From assembly GCA_027923505.1 (NCBI GenBank), contig BROI01000005.1:310001-374000 (forward strand): a DNA stretch of 64,000 nt, in the 5' to 3' direction. The notes under the pieces are model-generated. The model was not told where the DNA came from. It did not search any database and was given only the letters and a program-made list of their open reading frames with translations. Both the position numbers and the translations under genes were made by a program. The first letter of the stretch is position 1; every line of letters starts with the position of its first letter. The stretch comes from Mayamaea pseudoterrestris (taxonomy: Eukaryota > Bacillariophyta > Bacillariophyceae > Sellaphorales > Sellaphoraceae). This document shows, piece after piece, positions 40,701-48,702 of this stretch.

Positions 40701-42104
40701 TCGAATGCTTACGGCTGGTCGGACTCGATTTCATCTCTAAACTCTCAAGTAAAAGTCCGCGCCGACGCCAATCGAGCATGGAACGAGAGCGAGGCGATTG
40801 AATTTGTATCTGCATTGGAAGGCGTAGCACTGCAGGCGCTGGAGCAGACGGAATTCATCGAAGAGCCGCTAAAAGTAGTAACAATCAGAAAGGACAATTC
40901 ATTATCTTGGATTGAAGCACATGTCGAAACCCTTGAACGCTGGTTTAGACATACTGGAATGCGCTACGCTTTAGATGAAACAATTGCAGATTTGATGAAG
41001 CTTGAAGATTTAAATGTTACTCGGGTTGAAGCCGTTTTGGCGGGCGTGTTTGCGGAAGGACCGAGGGGGTGTGCTGCGTTTGTTCTCAAACCAACTGTGC
41101 TCGGAATAGAAGCATCAATGAGTATTGCAAGACTCGCCAGGTCCAAGCTCGGAATTGCTGCCGTTTTTTCGTCATCGTTTGAGTCGGGAGTCGGCTTGAC
41201 GATTACATCTCTACTGGCGTCGAGTTCTGATCAAATACATTCCGCCGCACCACAATATGCTCATGGGCTAGGAACTTTTACGCTCTTGTCGGCTGATACC
41301 ATGAGCCCCCCATTCTCTTCCTACGTGAATGCAGAAGGAATGCTTAATGTTCCGTCATTGTCAAGGGCCATATATGGACTATGCTTGGAGGACTTATGCG
41401 TGTCTCGCGCAGGCGAACCTCCTGTTGCTTCTCATGCTTCCCCGTTAGTAGACACAAACAGCGGCACGATGAAAGTTGTGGACTATAAAGCATCAACTTC
41501 AAGTAGCGGGCGGGGAGGTCAAATCAGTGTTGTCGTATCGCTGCCACTTCCGTTCTCAGCACAAATTGCAGCTGCTCGCTTTACAGACCTTCCTCAGCAG
41601 TCTCGATGGTCCCCATGGATATCAAGCGTGGCGTACCAAGGCGACGAGACCAAGTGGTCGCTAAATGTAAAGGGCATCCCACTAACCTGGAGGGCCAAGA
41701 GTCAAATTCTTCTCGATCCTCCGGGAATAGAATGGGAGAGTGTCTCTGGTTTAAGTAACCGAGGCAAGGTGGAGTTTCTTCCAGCTACATCGAAAACTGA
41801 GTGTACTATGAAGGTACAAATGACGCTCCTTACGCCACGTTTGCTCCGACCACTGTTTAAAGGCACATCGTTGTTCCTCGAAGACTTTCTACGCGACAAG
41901 CTCCTCAAGTGGTCCCTTGAGATGTTCCGGGACGTTGTTAAGGCCGACTTGGCATTGGAACGAGGTGATGTTGAGCTTGGCGACGCTTTATATTCGGCCG
42001 TCGAGGGCAAGGCAAGCGCCATTGAGGCGACGCTAGATAGCGAGGGTGTGCGATCACTTGGTGTTGTTGAGAGCGGAAATGATGACAGTATAGAGAGTGG
42101 ATAA
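34752..42104 (+). CDS. PHYLLO: PHYLLO-type fusion enzyme MenF-MenD-MenH-MenC with C-terminal SRPBCC domain, plastid targeted
   Basis: This single 2450-residue frame covers four early steps of phylloquinone/menaquinone synthesis. The N-terminus is a signal peptide ending LLASA|FGW, an ASAFAP plastid signal. MenF (isochorismate synthase, about 60-725) has GCTPERLF, EALAGTRPRG and FDRGYYSGPVGYIG. MenD (SEPHCHC synthase, about 735-1400) has CPGSRSTPL near 759, TSSGTAVANLYPA and the thiamine-diphosphate motif GDLATLHDL...NNNGGGIFSFLP. MenH (about 1415-1730) has LLHGFLGD, the nucleophile in GYSLGGR near 1516 and NAGH. MenC (o-succinylbenzoate synthase, about 1790-2230) has KVKVG, RADANRAW, EEP, DE and LKP. 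A fifth part (about 2255-2420) resembles START/SRPBCC or COQ10-like proteins. MenF looks complete, unlike the shortened module in land plants. No intron is seen. Confidence 0.95.
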   Translation: MTIKRLTCSHIRIPCKFLALLLCWQLLASAFGWTGRTGGRGFRLPINIQNAFQLPSKFQANIAHLTLHASLINGELTDDWVGEQQTQRDENVRRGPSHSQQHCRRATLSPFQVIDPLLAAPYNETTPITLYQALNVMRDACRVIASNKGDDLNLHRNWKRLLPFDMKNDDFATANNATTIIRLQLPISHPVDPLAWLHAQSAHRPNAFSKAASFYLHTQQQQSTAALELQDDDPKHPSSLESHRGYEIASLFSAISYKSTTAALQAVQFALPPQSRLYGGARFDANNNTTISSSNEWKNFGQALWMLPGVEMRVDKDNEEYPTLAIHIVVNHDKYNIAMPASLKAVAAQASSWLSFVSDAHSHASPCTTLPPIISRESNYHTRTTTTTHHDDTNSHTAVIDGQELFERGLEQALGEINESSCEITEGDAQSDQSQPVDEQSFNQTLTKVVLARRQTLHFATLRNEHDWTGLQVVRRWKYGGHEGGHLFYMRVEGGEEFFGCTPERLFRVSSTGENNVSSRKAWVHSEALAGTRPRGSSPEADEELLQELMSSPKDQTENRLTGLYIQERFKELEGLGYINEQERSNEKTFFVRRLLHLQHICQRFSAQIRNADDAFDVTRYLLQALHPTPAVCGVPVDKAIEFIRQYETVGFDRGYYSGPVGYIGINAADVLVAIRSGLASRNHDNGALNIHVYAGVGLVSGSTLAGEWAETNSKLAVLSSMFPQSPLTLKGATNANLAWSTAFVEELVRNGITQFYICPGSRSTPLVVAIARAVRANVGVVNAVSVHDERAAGFRAIGYARGCGRPAAVLTSSGTAVANLYPAIVEAGVDGVPMVVLTADRPYESRNTGANQAIDQVKMFSPTYVRWYRDVLPPDDNVPVNVALSDAAHAVSFAKNSLGPVHVNIQFRENLAPDAGPIRNDNRGGAISEYNGKHFTDVAGFVRWSTKGDCWTKTFAAKTISEETINEMTRLILESKRGIIVVGNIREEASGDRQLQVVDLISTFAQSIGFPILAGAQSAALRFRSPAVVPFAEHLLKCPEVAENLKPDLIIQLGSPLVSTGIPALIESTMRRSDQAVHHILIHPATAGERADPGFTITHNIHSGIEPFLKGILVRMNEKEGNGNGPTIGSELSSLVLLGRKLQGVMKSIINDASATIAERISDDFLSEPEIVVALAESMSSQSSEERSLFVSNSMPIRDCEFFFYPFHECTAGPYKVGSNRGASGIDGIISSAHGFAESGKRPTTLLIGDLATLHDLTSLHALSNEHASQGPTGKSRHPLTIVIVNNNGGGIFSFLPIAKHGADASFTEYFGTPTKSFSFQQGTNAFGLSFTTSNTINSFKEVYLQATRSCHHCVIEAVVAAHEVNVAVHQEITKSVMSFVRDFLQVRPMPNLIKQRLPVKSYGSFVKGHKAFIEPRKTLVLLHGFLGDKAEWDETASLLSHQLSASWNILAIDLPGHGLAPLIGCSDRQMIQSALNLLVENEAPFSIESMAATVLNSLSTHHGVKQVHAIAGYSLGGRIALAMKQMCDSPLRDVKIPILLRPNAKLIILGAYPGDLNSKLPVRHTWSGSELQRVQADEALANRIISIGNSAILKSAGCGGNVQSKWSSWLSDWYSAPIWGEINQRERYADMINKRCATLNVRGRDCAAILYNCSPPKTNQHYWKSCSGPNTLFLAGSLDTKYSEVGRALETKTGIMFRNVENAGHALLVENTSQVSEHLVTFLSVESVDDVPSNLHKIMTNESVEVLLLEPGERQDSQDEEPPATLSWDANAQVGKPNHLHASIQFITFEQTSIQLVNGISEVSGIGWGNAARITESTTSNRDGLLVQIAANDVEVGVGEICPLNGLHDESFDEARDQIERIRDALEHDTAPGPTFYAPAVVAMEGALREFLIRFADFVGIKKLHASVYSGLEMALLSLAARIIGSPLHQLLPGTGRHQKGVLLPINGITTRGSERFQAQTFPSMKVKVGHQSLADDLQVMSNAYGWSDSISSLNSQVKVRADANRAWNESEAIEFVSALEGVALQALEQTEFIEEPLKVVTIRKDNSLSWIEAHVETLERWFRHTGMRYALDETIADLMKLEDLNVTRVEAVLAGVFAEGPRGCAAFVLKPTVLGIEASMSIARLARSKLGIAAVFSSSFESGVGLTITSLLASSSDQIHSAAPQYAHGLGTFTLLSADTMSPPFSSYVNAEGMLNVPSLSRAIYGLCLEDLCVSRAGEPPVASHASPLVDTNSGTMKVVDYKASTSSSGRGGQISVVVSLPLPFSAQIAAARFTDLPQQSRWSPWISSVAYQGDETKWSLNVKGIPLTWRAKSQILLDPPGIEWESVSGLSNRGKVEFLPATSKTECTMKVQMTLLTPRLLRPLFKGTSLFLEDFLRDKLLKWSLEMFRDVVKADLALERGDVELGDALYSAVEGKASAIEATLDSEGVRSLGVVESGNDDSIESG

Positions 42105-42253
42105 CCATTATATCACAAATTTTGTCGTCTAGAGTAACTCTTCACAGCGTCACCGCGGTGGCAGCTTCTTGTGGAGACCACTTCCGTAGGTAGTAAAATG
42201 TAACAGCAGAACTTCCATTTGTATAACAAATTTATTGGCATTTTCTGAGATCA

Positions 42254-42325
42254 AGCACCGTGGCGCAGAGGAAGCGTGTTGGGCTCATAACCCAAAGGTC
42301 GAAGGATCGAAACCTTCCGGTGCTA
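42254..42325 (+). tRNA. Initiator tRNA-Met (CAU)
   Basis: The sequence folds as a standard cloverleaf: acceptor AGCACCG/CGGTGCT, D stem GCGC/GCGT, anticodon stem TTGGG/CCCAA with loop CTCATAA (anticodon CAT), and T stem GAAGG/CCTTC. Features of eukaryotic initiators are present: an A1:U72 pair, three consecutive G:C pairs next to the anticodon loop, and ATCGAAA in the T loop in place of TTCRANN. It is 71 nt plus an A discriminator, has no intron, and lacks an encoded CCA. The internal A box (TGGCGCAGAGG) and B box (GGATCGAAACC) are intact, and a TTTT pol III terminator follows at 42329-42332. Confidence 0.96.
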
Positions 42326-42328
42326 CTG

Positions 42329-42332
42329 TTTT
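42329..42332 (+). terminator. Pol III terminator of the initiator tRNA gene
   Basis: A run of four T residues begins four bases after the discriminator base of the tRNA. This is the minimal RNA polymerase III stop signal and sits at the usual distance. Confidence 0.7.
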
Positions 42333-42786
42333 GTCTCCAGTGATCACTTCATGACGCAGCAAAGCTATTAACATACATCATTATATTTTTGTTCATTCAA
42401 CTACAATACTTTGGTGTATTACATCTTTTAAGCCAACGAGAGTTGTGGTTTGGGCTGTCATGAATCAGAGCTACTACTTGTATATAGTAGTACACACAGG
42501 TAGTATCTGTGAGGTCATTGGCGACGTTCTGGGGGTGATGCAATGCATCGTAAGTTCCTGGGTCGTGCGAATATTCTTGTTAAGTAAACATCCGAACCAA
42601 TAGTACATTGTCCTTCATAGTGCAAGTGAAAGGTATCCGGTCATTGGATCATAATGCCTGCGCGCGCCCTTGACACATGGTGAGGTTTCAACCACGTCCA
42701 CTTCTTCCTGGACTTTGTTTTCGTCTTCATTATTTTGGTCGGCACGAGCCTATTGAAGCATATATACCAGAGATTCAATATTCAAC
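42333..42786. other. Intergenic, about 450 bp
   Basis: This is the upstream region of the lectin-like gene. It holds TATATA at 42761-42766, only 20 bp before the ATG, too close to be a normal TATA box for that start. GATGCAATGCATC near 42536 is a short near-palindrome. No gene was recognised. Confidence 0.4.
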
Positions 42787-43905
42787 ATGAAGTCTGTCTT
42801 GCTTGCTAGTCTCACTGCCGCCATTCTGGGCGCTATTGCATTATATGCTGCTTCTTCCAGTTCAAATGAGCAGCCGGCTTTCTGGACGTCGCTACGAAGG
42901 AACTTGCAGAATCATGAGGCCACGTCTTCTCGTCGGACAGTCGGCATGGAGTCCTTTTTCAACCGGCTCCCCACCACAAGTCCACCAGCCCCTACAACAC
43001 CAGCGCCAGTCCTTACGCCTACGTCGAGCGCACCCCTTCCAGCTCCAGTGACAAACGCACCGGTCGCAGCGCCAGTAACGAACGCTCCCGTTGCAGCAGC
43101 TCCTACTACAGACGCCCCAGTGACAGCTCCAGTCGCCCAAGCCCCAACGACTGCGCCTGTATTGTTGCCTCCAACCCCAAGCCTACCGCTCCGATACGTC
43201 GCCAGCAACGGCAACCCTTCCAGCGCGTTTCCACTCGCCCAATGCCAAGGCGACTGCAGCTCCGACTACGACTGCATGCCCGGTTTGGTTTGCTTCCAAC
43301 GCACGTTTACGTCTGCCGTTCCTGGTTGCACCGGCACGCCCCAATCCAACATTGACTACTGCATTGATCCAGCTGACCGTTTGACTCCTGCCGAAATTAC
43401 CGGCGAACCAACGGAAGGCTTTGGCCTCAAGCTCTACTGGGAGGAGGGATACTTTTGGCAGGGAGAAACCTTTGACCGCAAGTGGTGCATGAAGTGTGAC
43501 GACGTCAAACCGGAATGCTTCGCCGGCCAAAGCGTCTTTTCGACCGAGTGCGTGACGAATGTCACCGCCTGGGAATATACGCCGTGGCAGTTTGTCTACC
43601 TGCCAAGTGGAGCCTTTTACATGAAGATTCTTCCTTCCGACTTGTGTTTGACACTTGGAAATGTGACGGACATTCGCAGTACACTCTCAGTGCAAGAGTG
43701 CAGTCCGTATGATGACAGGCAGCTCTTTTTTGCCCAGAATGGGCAGGCAGTTCGGGGAGACAAGTTTGAAATACATCCAGCCCTCTATCAGGACAAGTGT
43801 TTGGACATCGTACATGAACCCAAGTTTGGTGAACGGGTGTTTGCATGGCCATGTGAGTATCCAAGGGCTTGGAAAACATCACTCTGGAACTTTTACTACG
43901 AATGA
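42787..43905 (+). CDS. Secreted Pro/Thr-rich protein with Cys module and ricin-B-like lectin region
   Basis: The product is 372 residues from ATG 42787. An N-terminal hydrophobic segment (VLLASLTAAILGAIALYAAS) acts as signal peptide or anchor. A Pro/Ala/Thr-rich stalk with repeats of APVTNAPV spans about residues 60-135. Next is a Cys module (about 150-192; QCQGDCSSDYDC, GLVCFQR, VPGCTG, DYC) of the kind seen repeatedly in diatom secreted proteins. The last 170 residues resemble a ricin-type beta-trefoil, with SDLCLTLGN, LSVQEC and DKCLDIVHEP followed by aromatic residues. This is a host sugar-binding type fold, not evidence of a toxin. A cell-surface carbohydrate-binding role is inferred. 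Confidence 0.8.
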   Translation: MKSVLLASLTAAILGAIALYAASSSSNEQPAFWTSLRRNLQNHEATSSRRTVGMESFFNRLPTTSPPAPTTPAPVLTPTSSAPLPAPVTNAPVAAPVTNAPVAAAPTTDAPVTAPVAQAPTTAPVLLPPTPSLPLRYVASNGNPSSAFPLAQCQGDCSSDYDCMPGLVCFQRTFTSAVPGCTGTPQSNIDYCIDPADRLTPAEITGEPTEGFGLKLYWEEGYFWQGETFDRKWCMKCDDVKPECFAGQSVFSTECVTNVTAWEYTPWQFVYLPSGAFYMKILPSDLCLTLGNVTDIRSTLSVQECSPYDDRQLFFAQNGQAVRGDKFEIHPALYQDKCLDIVHEPKFGERVFAWPCEYPRAWKTSLWNFYYE

Positions 43906-44450
43906 GGAACGCATGGGGAAAGCAATGGACATTAGAAATGCGCTAGTAAACACTTTACTGTTAGCACACAGGTAGAATGAATAGAACTTGATCTTCTACT
44001 AGTACTAGCATTTGAAGTTGTAGGAGCATAGTGTTTCGAGTGACTGCTGCGGGTAATCGTAATTGGACTTGCTTCCTGCATCGCTCTGCTTTAAATCGAA
44101 TAAACAAATGGTTCGACGGACTTGTCTACTCTTCACTCCACATGGTACATTGATGTCTCCATACCAGGATACATGGCTACCAGAAAAAATCAAATATTTG
44201 CAAGGTTGTCAAACTCTGTTTGCAAAATTCCTGATCCCTTTCCTTGGTTGCCATTTGCTCATTGAATGAAGCACACATTTAACTAACAACTCATAGAGCC
44301 AACTACAATATTGCAGTATCATACAAATAAGATGAACAGTGAAAGCATGTGCTACCTATACTACATATTTGTCATGCCATGTTCAGCGTCACGACATGCC
44401 ATGCGAGGTTCCCGCATCGTCACCATGCCACGCTACTCCTCGCATATCTA
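43906..44450. other. Intergenic, about 545 bp, convergent 3' ends
   Basis: This is the 3' flank of the lectin-like gene and of DVR, which converge. Two short plus-strand frames (44311-44640 and 44349-44744) run into the DVR gene in antisense and are taken as shadows. Nothing else was seen. Confidence 0.45.
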
Positions 44451-45608
44451 TCACGCAGCCTCCTTGACGGCAGCATTCTTGTCAAAGTCGGGTATTTCGC
44501 CCACTCTAATCTTGCTAAACATGCTCGTATATGGATCATACTCTTGTCCTTCGACGGCGATGCGATTAAAGTGCTCCTGCAAGGTAATGGTTCCATACTT
44601 TTCGGACGGATCCGTCGTAAGCATGTCCTCCACGGCGTAGTACTTGCCAATGCGACCCGTCTCGGCGGCGTCCTCCAATGCTTCACTCTTGGTAACATTC
44701 GCCAGAAATTGGAGCGTATTGATGATTGCGTCAAAGAGCCATAGCGGCGCGTTGAAATACTTGGGTTCCATGTTGAGTGCCTTGAACAGCATTGCTCCCT
44801 GCTTGCGCATGGTCAGTGGCTCATCCGGTCCACCAAGGTTAATGATTCGATTGTGTCGAGACGTATCTTCATACGTATCCAGCAAGTAGCAGGCCAAGTC
44901 AGACTCGGCAATGGGATTGCACCGAGTAACTTGTCCATCCCCAAACATGACGTAGGGCGATCCCTTTTGTACTACTTCCAGCTGTCCGGAAACGGATTTG
45001 AAAAAGGCAGTTGGTCGCACAATGCTGTAAGTCATGTCTGTTTGCGCCTGTAGCTGTTCCTCAAACTTTAGTTTGGCTTGCTGAAACTGCAGCCAAGGAT
45101 TCTTGACGCAAAAGGCCGAGAGAAGGACAAAGTGCTTGGCTTGATTGGCTCGCCCAGCATTCAAGCAATTGAGCGTCGCTTGGTAGTCTATAAGGTAGGC
45201 ATCCTTTTTGACACCGGATCGACTGGCGAGGCAGCTGACCATGACGTCAATTGGTTTGCCACTGGAGCAGCCTTTGACAATCTCGTTCAACTGTTCTTCA
45301 TTGGTCACGTCACACGCTAGAACCTGGGCACCTTCCAATTCTGCGAACCGCGCCGCGGCCTTGGGATCACGCACCAGAGCAATCGTGTTCCACCCCCTTC
45401 GAACAGATTCTCTTACAACGGCTCTGCCAATGTACCCAGTTGCGCCGGCAATGACTGCCGTCTTGGTGTTTGCATCGGTTGACGATGTAGCTGCTGCTGC
45501 CGATGAAAGTGCGTTGAATGAGCGTCCTGAAAATGCAGTCGGACGAAAGGCAGACACAGAAGCAACTAGCAGTAACAAATAAGTCTGCAGGTAGCTCGTC
45601 ACTTTCAT
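44451..45608 (-). CDS. DVR: Divinyl (proto)chlorophyllide 8-vinyl reductase, plastid targeted
   Basis: DVR reduces the 8-vinyl group of divinyl chlorophyllide precursors to ethyl, using NADPH, in chlorophyll synthesis. The frame runs upstream to 45791, but ATG 45608 starts a signal peptide ([15 protein letters not shown]) ending in VSA|FRP, an ASAFAP plastid signal; this gives 385 residues. The enzyme part begins with the Rossmann motif [15 protein letters not shown], followed by ALVRDPKAA, the [22 protein letters not shown] stretch, [15 protein letters not shown] with the active-site Lys in KLKFE, and [12 protein letters not shown]. These are hallmarks of the plant/algal N-DVR type. It is head to head with the glycosyltransferase gene. 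Confidence 0.94.
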   Translation of the reverse strand: MKVTSYLQTYLLLLVASVSAFRPTAFSGRSFNALSSAAAATSSTDANTKTAVIAGATGYIGRAVVRESVRRGWNTIALVRDPKAAARFAELEGAQVLACDVTNEEQLNEIVKGCSSGKPIDVMVSCLASRSGVKKDAYLIDYQATLNCLNAGRANQAKHFVLLSAFCVKNPWLQFQQAKLKFEEQLQAQTDMTYSIVRPTAFFKSVSGQLEVVQKGSPYVMFGDGQVTRCNPIAESDLACYLLDTYEDTSRHNRIINLGGPDEPLTMRKQGAMLFKALNMEPKYFNAPLWLFDAIINTLQFLANVTKSEALEDAAETGRIGKYYAVEDMLTTDPSEKYGTITLQEHFNRIAVEGQEYDPYTSMFSKIRVGEIPDFDKNAAVKEAA

Positions 45609-46003
45609 GGTTATTGGATTGAGTTGTTGTGGATATATCAGTGGAGGAGGGGGAGGATCGGTTTGGATTCGAAAATTCAAAGAGGAAAAGGTCGCGCAAG
45701 TTGAACTTTCGCTTGGATCGCTCTGTCGCAACGGTTTTGACTCCAGAAAAGCTTTCAATCCCGCTTTGTGAATTCGAAACTGCGCACCCACAACATCAAA
45801 GCAGCCATTGGTGATCGGTCGGTCAAATCAGCCAGCCGATTTTCACAGTAGAAAACTTGATGTATTTTTCCGAGTACGAGTGAACTGCAGCTACTTTGTT
45901 AACATAATTATCTTGGTTGTAGACAGGCACAGGAGCTAACGGCACACCCATACGATTGCAAGGTAGTGCTTCCACTCTGCTTCGACGACTGCCATCATTC
46001 GAC
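45609..46003. promoter_or_regulatory. Shared divergent promoter region of DVR and the glycosyltransferase
   Basis: This 395-bp region lies between two start codons on opposite strands. It includes the frame extension upstream of the DVR ATG and the extension upstream of the glycosyltransferase ATG, both without ATG codons. No clear TATA box or symmetric site stands out. A promoter role is inferred from position. Confidence 0.4.
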
Positions 46004-47851
46004 ATGTCCTCCGAAGTTCCTGCACATTACGAAAGCAATGCCAGGTCAAGGCACAACAGCAGCAGCAAGTCCAAACAGCAACTACAATCACCTTATTCGC
46101 TTCCATCAACGACATCTTCCTCGTCATTGCCATCCTCAAGCAGCAGCTGGTGCTGCTACGCCATGATTTTTTCGCACCTATTTGTCATCTCCAGTTTCTT
46201 TGTCATTGGAACGCTGTATGGAAAATCCACTTGGAATTTCAACGCGAGCAGCAATGATGCAATCAATGACTGTCCATTGGACGGTGAGGAATTGACGCGC
46301 AAGGCTCCCATGACGGACTATTACTATGAAGATAATCTACAAAATCAACCAACAATCGCCATTCCACCCGAAATTGACGGATATATTGCCGGCATGGCAC
46401 GAGTCTCACGTCTCGACTTGCTCCAAAAGATTGATACGGGTTTTCCGCTGGAAGCAAGCTCTGATGGTAACCGAGAGATTGTCATTTTATATGATCATGT
46501 TCGCTCCTTGCCGTTTGGACAAAGTGCCAAGCAGTTCACATACTATCGAGATTCGTTACAAGCCTTGCAGAATTGTCGACAGCTGCGCATCGTCAGCATG
46601 GATCCAAACGTGGAAAACAGTAACAAGACTTGCCTCGCCTTGCATGGACATTCGACCGAGCCACACCCACTCGTCAACACGTGGAAGCAGCAATTGCAAC
46701 CGCCGCAAAGGAACGGCAAGCAACAAACACTACAGTATGTAGTGGAGCCAAAATTGTCGCTACCGCCAAAGCCAGTGACTGTGGCAGCCGCGCAACAAGC
46801 ATTGATGGAGTACTTGGACTGGTACCCCGGCCAGTTGAACGAACTAAAATCAGTACTTGGACCCATTGCCAAGCGTCACGACAAACTAATCGTCGTCATG
46901 GTTGTGACTGCCGGACACTTGCCGCTGTTGATGAATTATCTGTGCGCCTGCCGCAAGGCTAAGGTGGATACGAGTGGCATCGTCGTGTTTGCAACTGATG
47001 CGGCCACGTATGAGCATCTGAAGAACGTTGGTTCCATCACAACGTTCAACTTTGGTCCGCTATTTGCGCCAGCAACCACCACCAAGTCGACTTTATCTGC
47101 AACGTTGACGCTCCCGGACGACGCAGAATATGGAACATTGGACTACGGTCGCATCATGATGAGCAAAATTTATGCTGTCCATTTGGTAAACCTATGTGGA
47201 CACGACGTGCTGTTTCAAGACGTGGACATTGTCCCCCACAAAGCCGACTACATTGACTACTTTGTCAACACTGTTGCCAAGCGAAGGTATCCAGGCTTTG
47301 ACGTATACATGCAGTATGACCATGCGGCGCACCTTGCCCAATACGCTCCCTATGGAGGCAACTCGGGCTTTTACTTCTTGAAGCACAATGCCAAGACTAT
47401 ATACTTAATGTCGCGACTGTTGCGCTCCGGTGATTTGGTGCTCAAGACGCGCTCTCACCAAGCCACAATGAGCATGGTTCTGAGCGACGTTTCCTCGCAG
47501 TACAATCTTCGCGTCAAGGTTTTGTCAAGCGAATCCCAAAAGTTTCCAGTTGGCTACCATTTTCATCATGACTGGAACTACATGCGCGACATGATGATCG
47601 GACGTGTCCAGCCATACTTGCTACACATGAATTGGAACCATGACAAAGTCATAAAGCAACAGTTTTTGGAGCAAATGAACATGTGGTTTGTCAATAATGA
47701 ATGCCTCACATCCGACGCTCAAACGCAGCATTCGTTACTGGATTGTTGCATTGCCGAACCTGTTCCCGTCTGCCACTACAGCGACAAGCCAAGCGTTTTG
47801 CGTGAGTGCAAATCGTTTCCGCCCATTGAGACAAACGTTTCATTTTGGTGA
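46004..47851 (+). CDS. Type II membrane glycosyltransferase, nucleotide-diphospho-sugar transferase (GT77-like)
   Basis: ATG 46004 gives 615 residues; the frame extends upstream to 45956 but from a TTG. A Ser-rich cytosolic N-terminus precedes one membrane anchor (about 65-85, AMIFSHLFVISSFFVIGTLYG), the usual Golgi type II layout. The catalytic part (about 300-560) fits the nucleotide-diphospho-sugar transferase family: VVMVVTAGHLPLLMNYL, the metal-binding DXD in FQDVDIV near residue 406, YGGNSGFYFLK and YLLHMNWNHDK. Plant relatives (RRA, XEG113 and others) add arabinose, galactose or xylose to wall glycans and glycoproteins. The sugar and acceptor here are unknown; Golgi glycosylation of surface proteins is inferred. 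Confidence 0.88.
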   Translation: MSSEVPAHYESNARSRHNSSSKSKQQLQSPYSLPSTTSSSSLPSSSSSWCCYAMIFSHLFVISSFFVIGTLYGKSTWNFNASSNDAINDCPLDGEELTRKAPMTDYYYEDNLQNQPTIAIPPEIDGYIAGMARVSRLDLLQKIDTGFPLEASSDGNREIVILYDHVRSLPFGQSAKQFTYYRDSLQALQNCRQLRIVSMDPNVENSNKTCLALHGHSTEPHPLVNTWKQQLQPPQRNGKQQTLQYVVEPKLSLPPKPVTVAAAQQALMEYLDWYPGQLNELKSVLGPIAKRHDKLIVVMVVTAGHLPLLMNYLCACRKAKVDTSGIVVFATDAATYEHLKNVGSITTFNFGPLFAPATTTKSTLSATLTLPDDAEYGTLDYGRIMMSKIYAVHLVNLCGHDVLFQDVDIVPHKADYIDYFVNTVAKRRYPGFDVYMQYDHAAHLAQYAPYGGNSGFYFLKHNAKTIYLMSRLLRSGDLVLKTRSHQATMSMVLSDVSSQYNLRVKVLSSESQKFPVGYHFHHDWNYMRDMMIGRVQPYLLHMNWNHDKVIKQQFLEQMNMWFVNNECLTSDAQTQHSLLDCCIAEPVPVCHYSDKPSVLRECKSFPPIETNVSFW

Positions 47852-48702
47852 CGCGTCACTGGAAGCAGTAGAGTCAGGCCAATGTTGTTGGTCACCCGAA
47901 CCAGCGTCAGTTTACCAATCCATTAACTGGAGAGCTATGTCTATACGCTTGGTTTCGACCTCATCAATGCTTACAGCATGCTAAGCGAATATTCCAGCCG
48001 TGCCGCGTATATGCAAGATTGAAGTCCATTCTCTTACGGCTATTACGGATCGCAGTAGCAGTCACAAGTGCCATTACCGCAGTTTCAAGAACTGTCTCTT
48101 CAGCTGCAGCCAGAGTCACAACAGGGAGTCGTGCTGACAATACCACTCCCGCTCATGCTTTTCGACCGCCTTAATTGTAATCAAAGTTTACCTCAACTTT
48201 GATGCCAAAGACGGTACTGCTTCGCAGTTCGAAACAAAACTTACAGAGCATGTTCTTGCCAGTAAAGGGATTTTCAGAAAGCTTCATGTTGTAGTGGCAG
48301 CGCGATGCCTTTAGCATTGTTGATAGCCCAGTTTATGCCTGCGCCACACTCATTTGAGTCCAATATACCACTGATGCACACCCAATGCACTGAATTCTGG
48401 GTATTTTCTCTGACTTTTGCTGAGAGAACGGTGTAGTGTCGAAGCCGCAAGGCTCTCAGTTGGGTCATTACCGCATCTGTCTATCGAATCTACGACATCT
48501 ACGGTTAATGACAAGCATAAAGCTAACGGAGTTTGAAATATATAGTAACTGTATAGCGTATCAAGCATTGTAAGGAAAATAATTAACGTTGTTGCCTTGT
48601 TTTAGTTTCATGAACTTCGCGATAACTGCTCCAAGTATAACCCAAACGGAACACGAAAATAAAGCAACCGTAGCTTCGCGAAATGAAATTAGCATACCAA
48701 TC
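47852..48702. other. Intergenic, about 850 bp, convergent 3' ends
   Basis: This lies between the stop codons of the glycosyltransferase and SERRATE genes. Small open frames occur on both strands (for example 48274-48568 minus), with no recognisable features. No repeat or RNA gene was recognised. Confidence 0.4.

Noticed and set aside
43430-43905. Ricin-B-like segment considered as part of a toxin
   Set aside because: Only a sugar-binding fold is suggested. There is no catalytic toxin chain, and the gene has the layout of a normal host secreted lectin.
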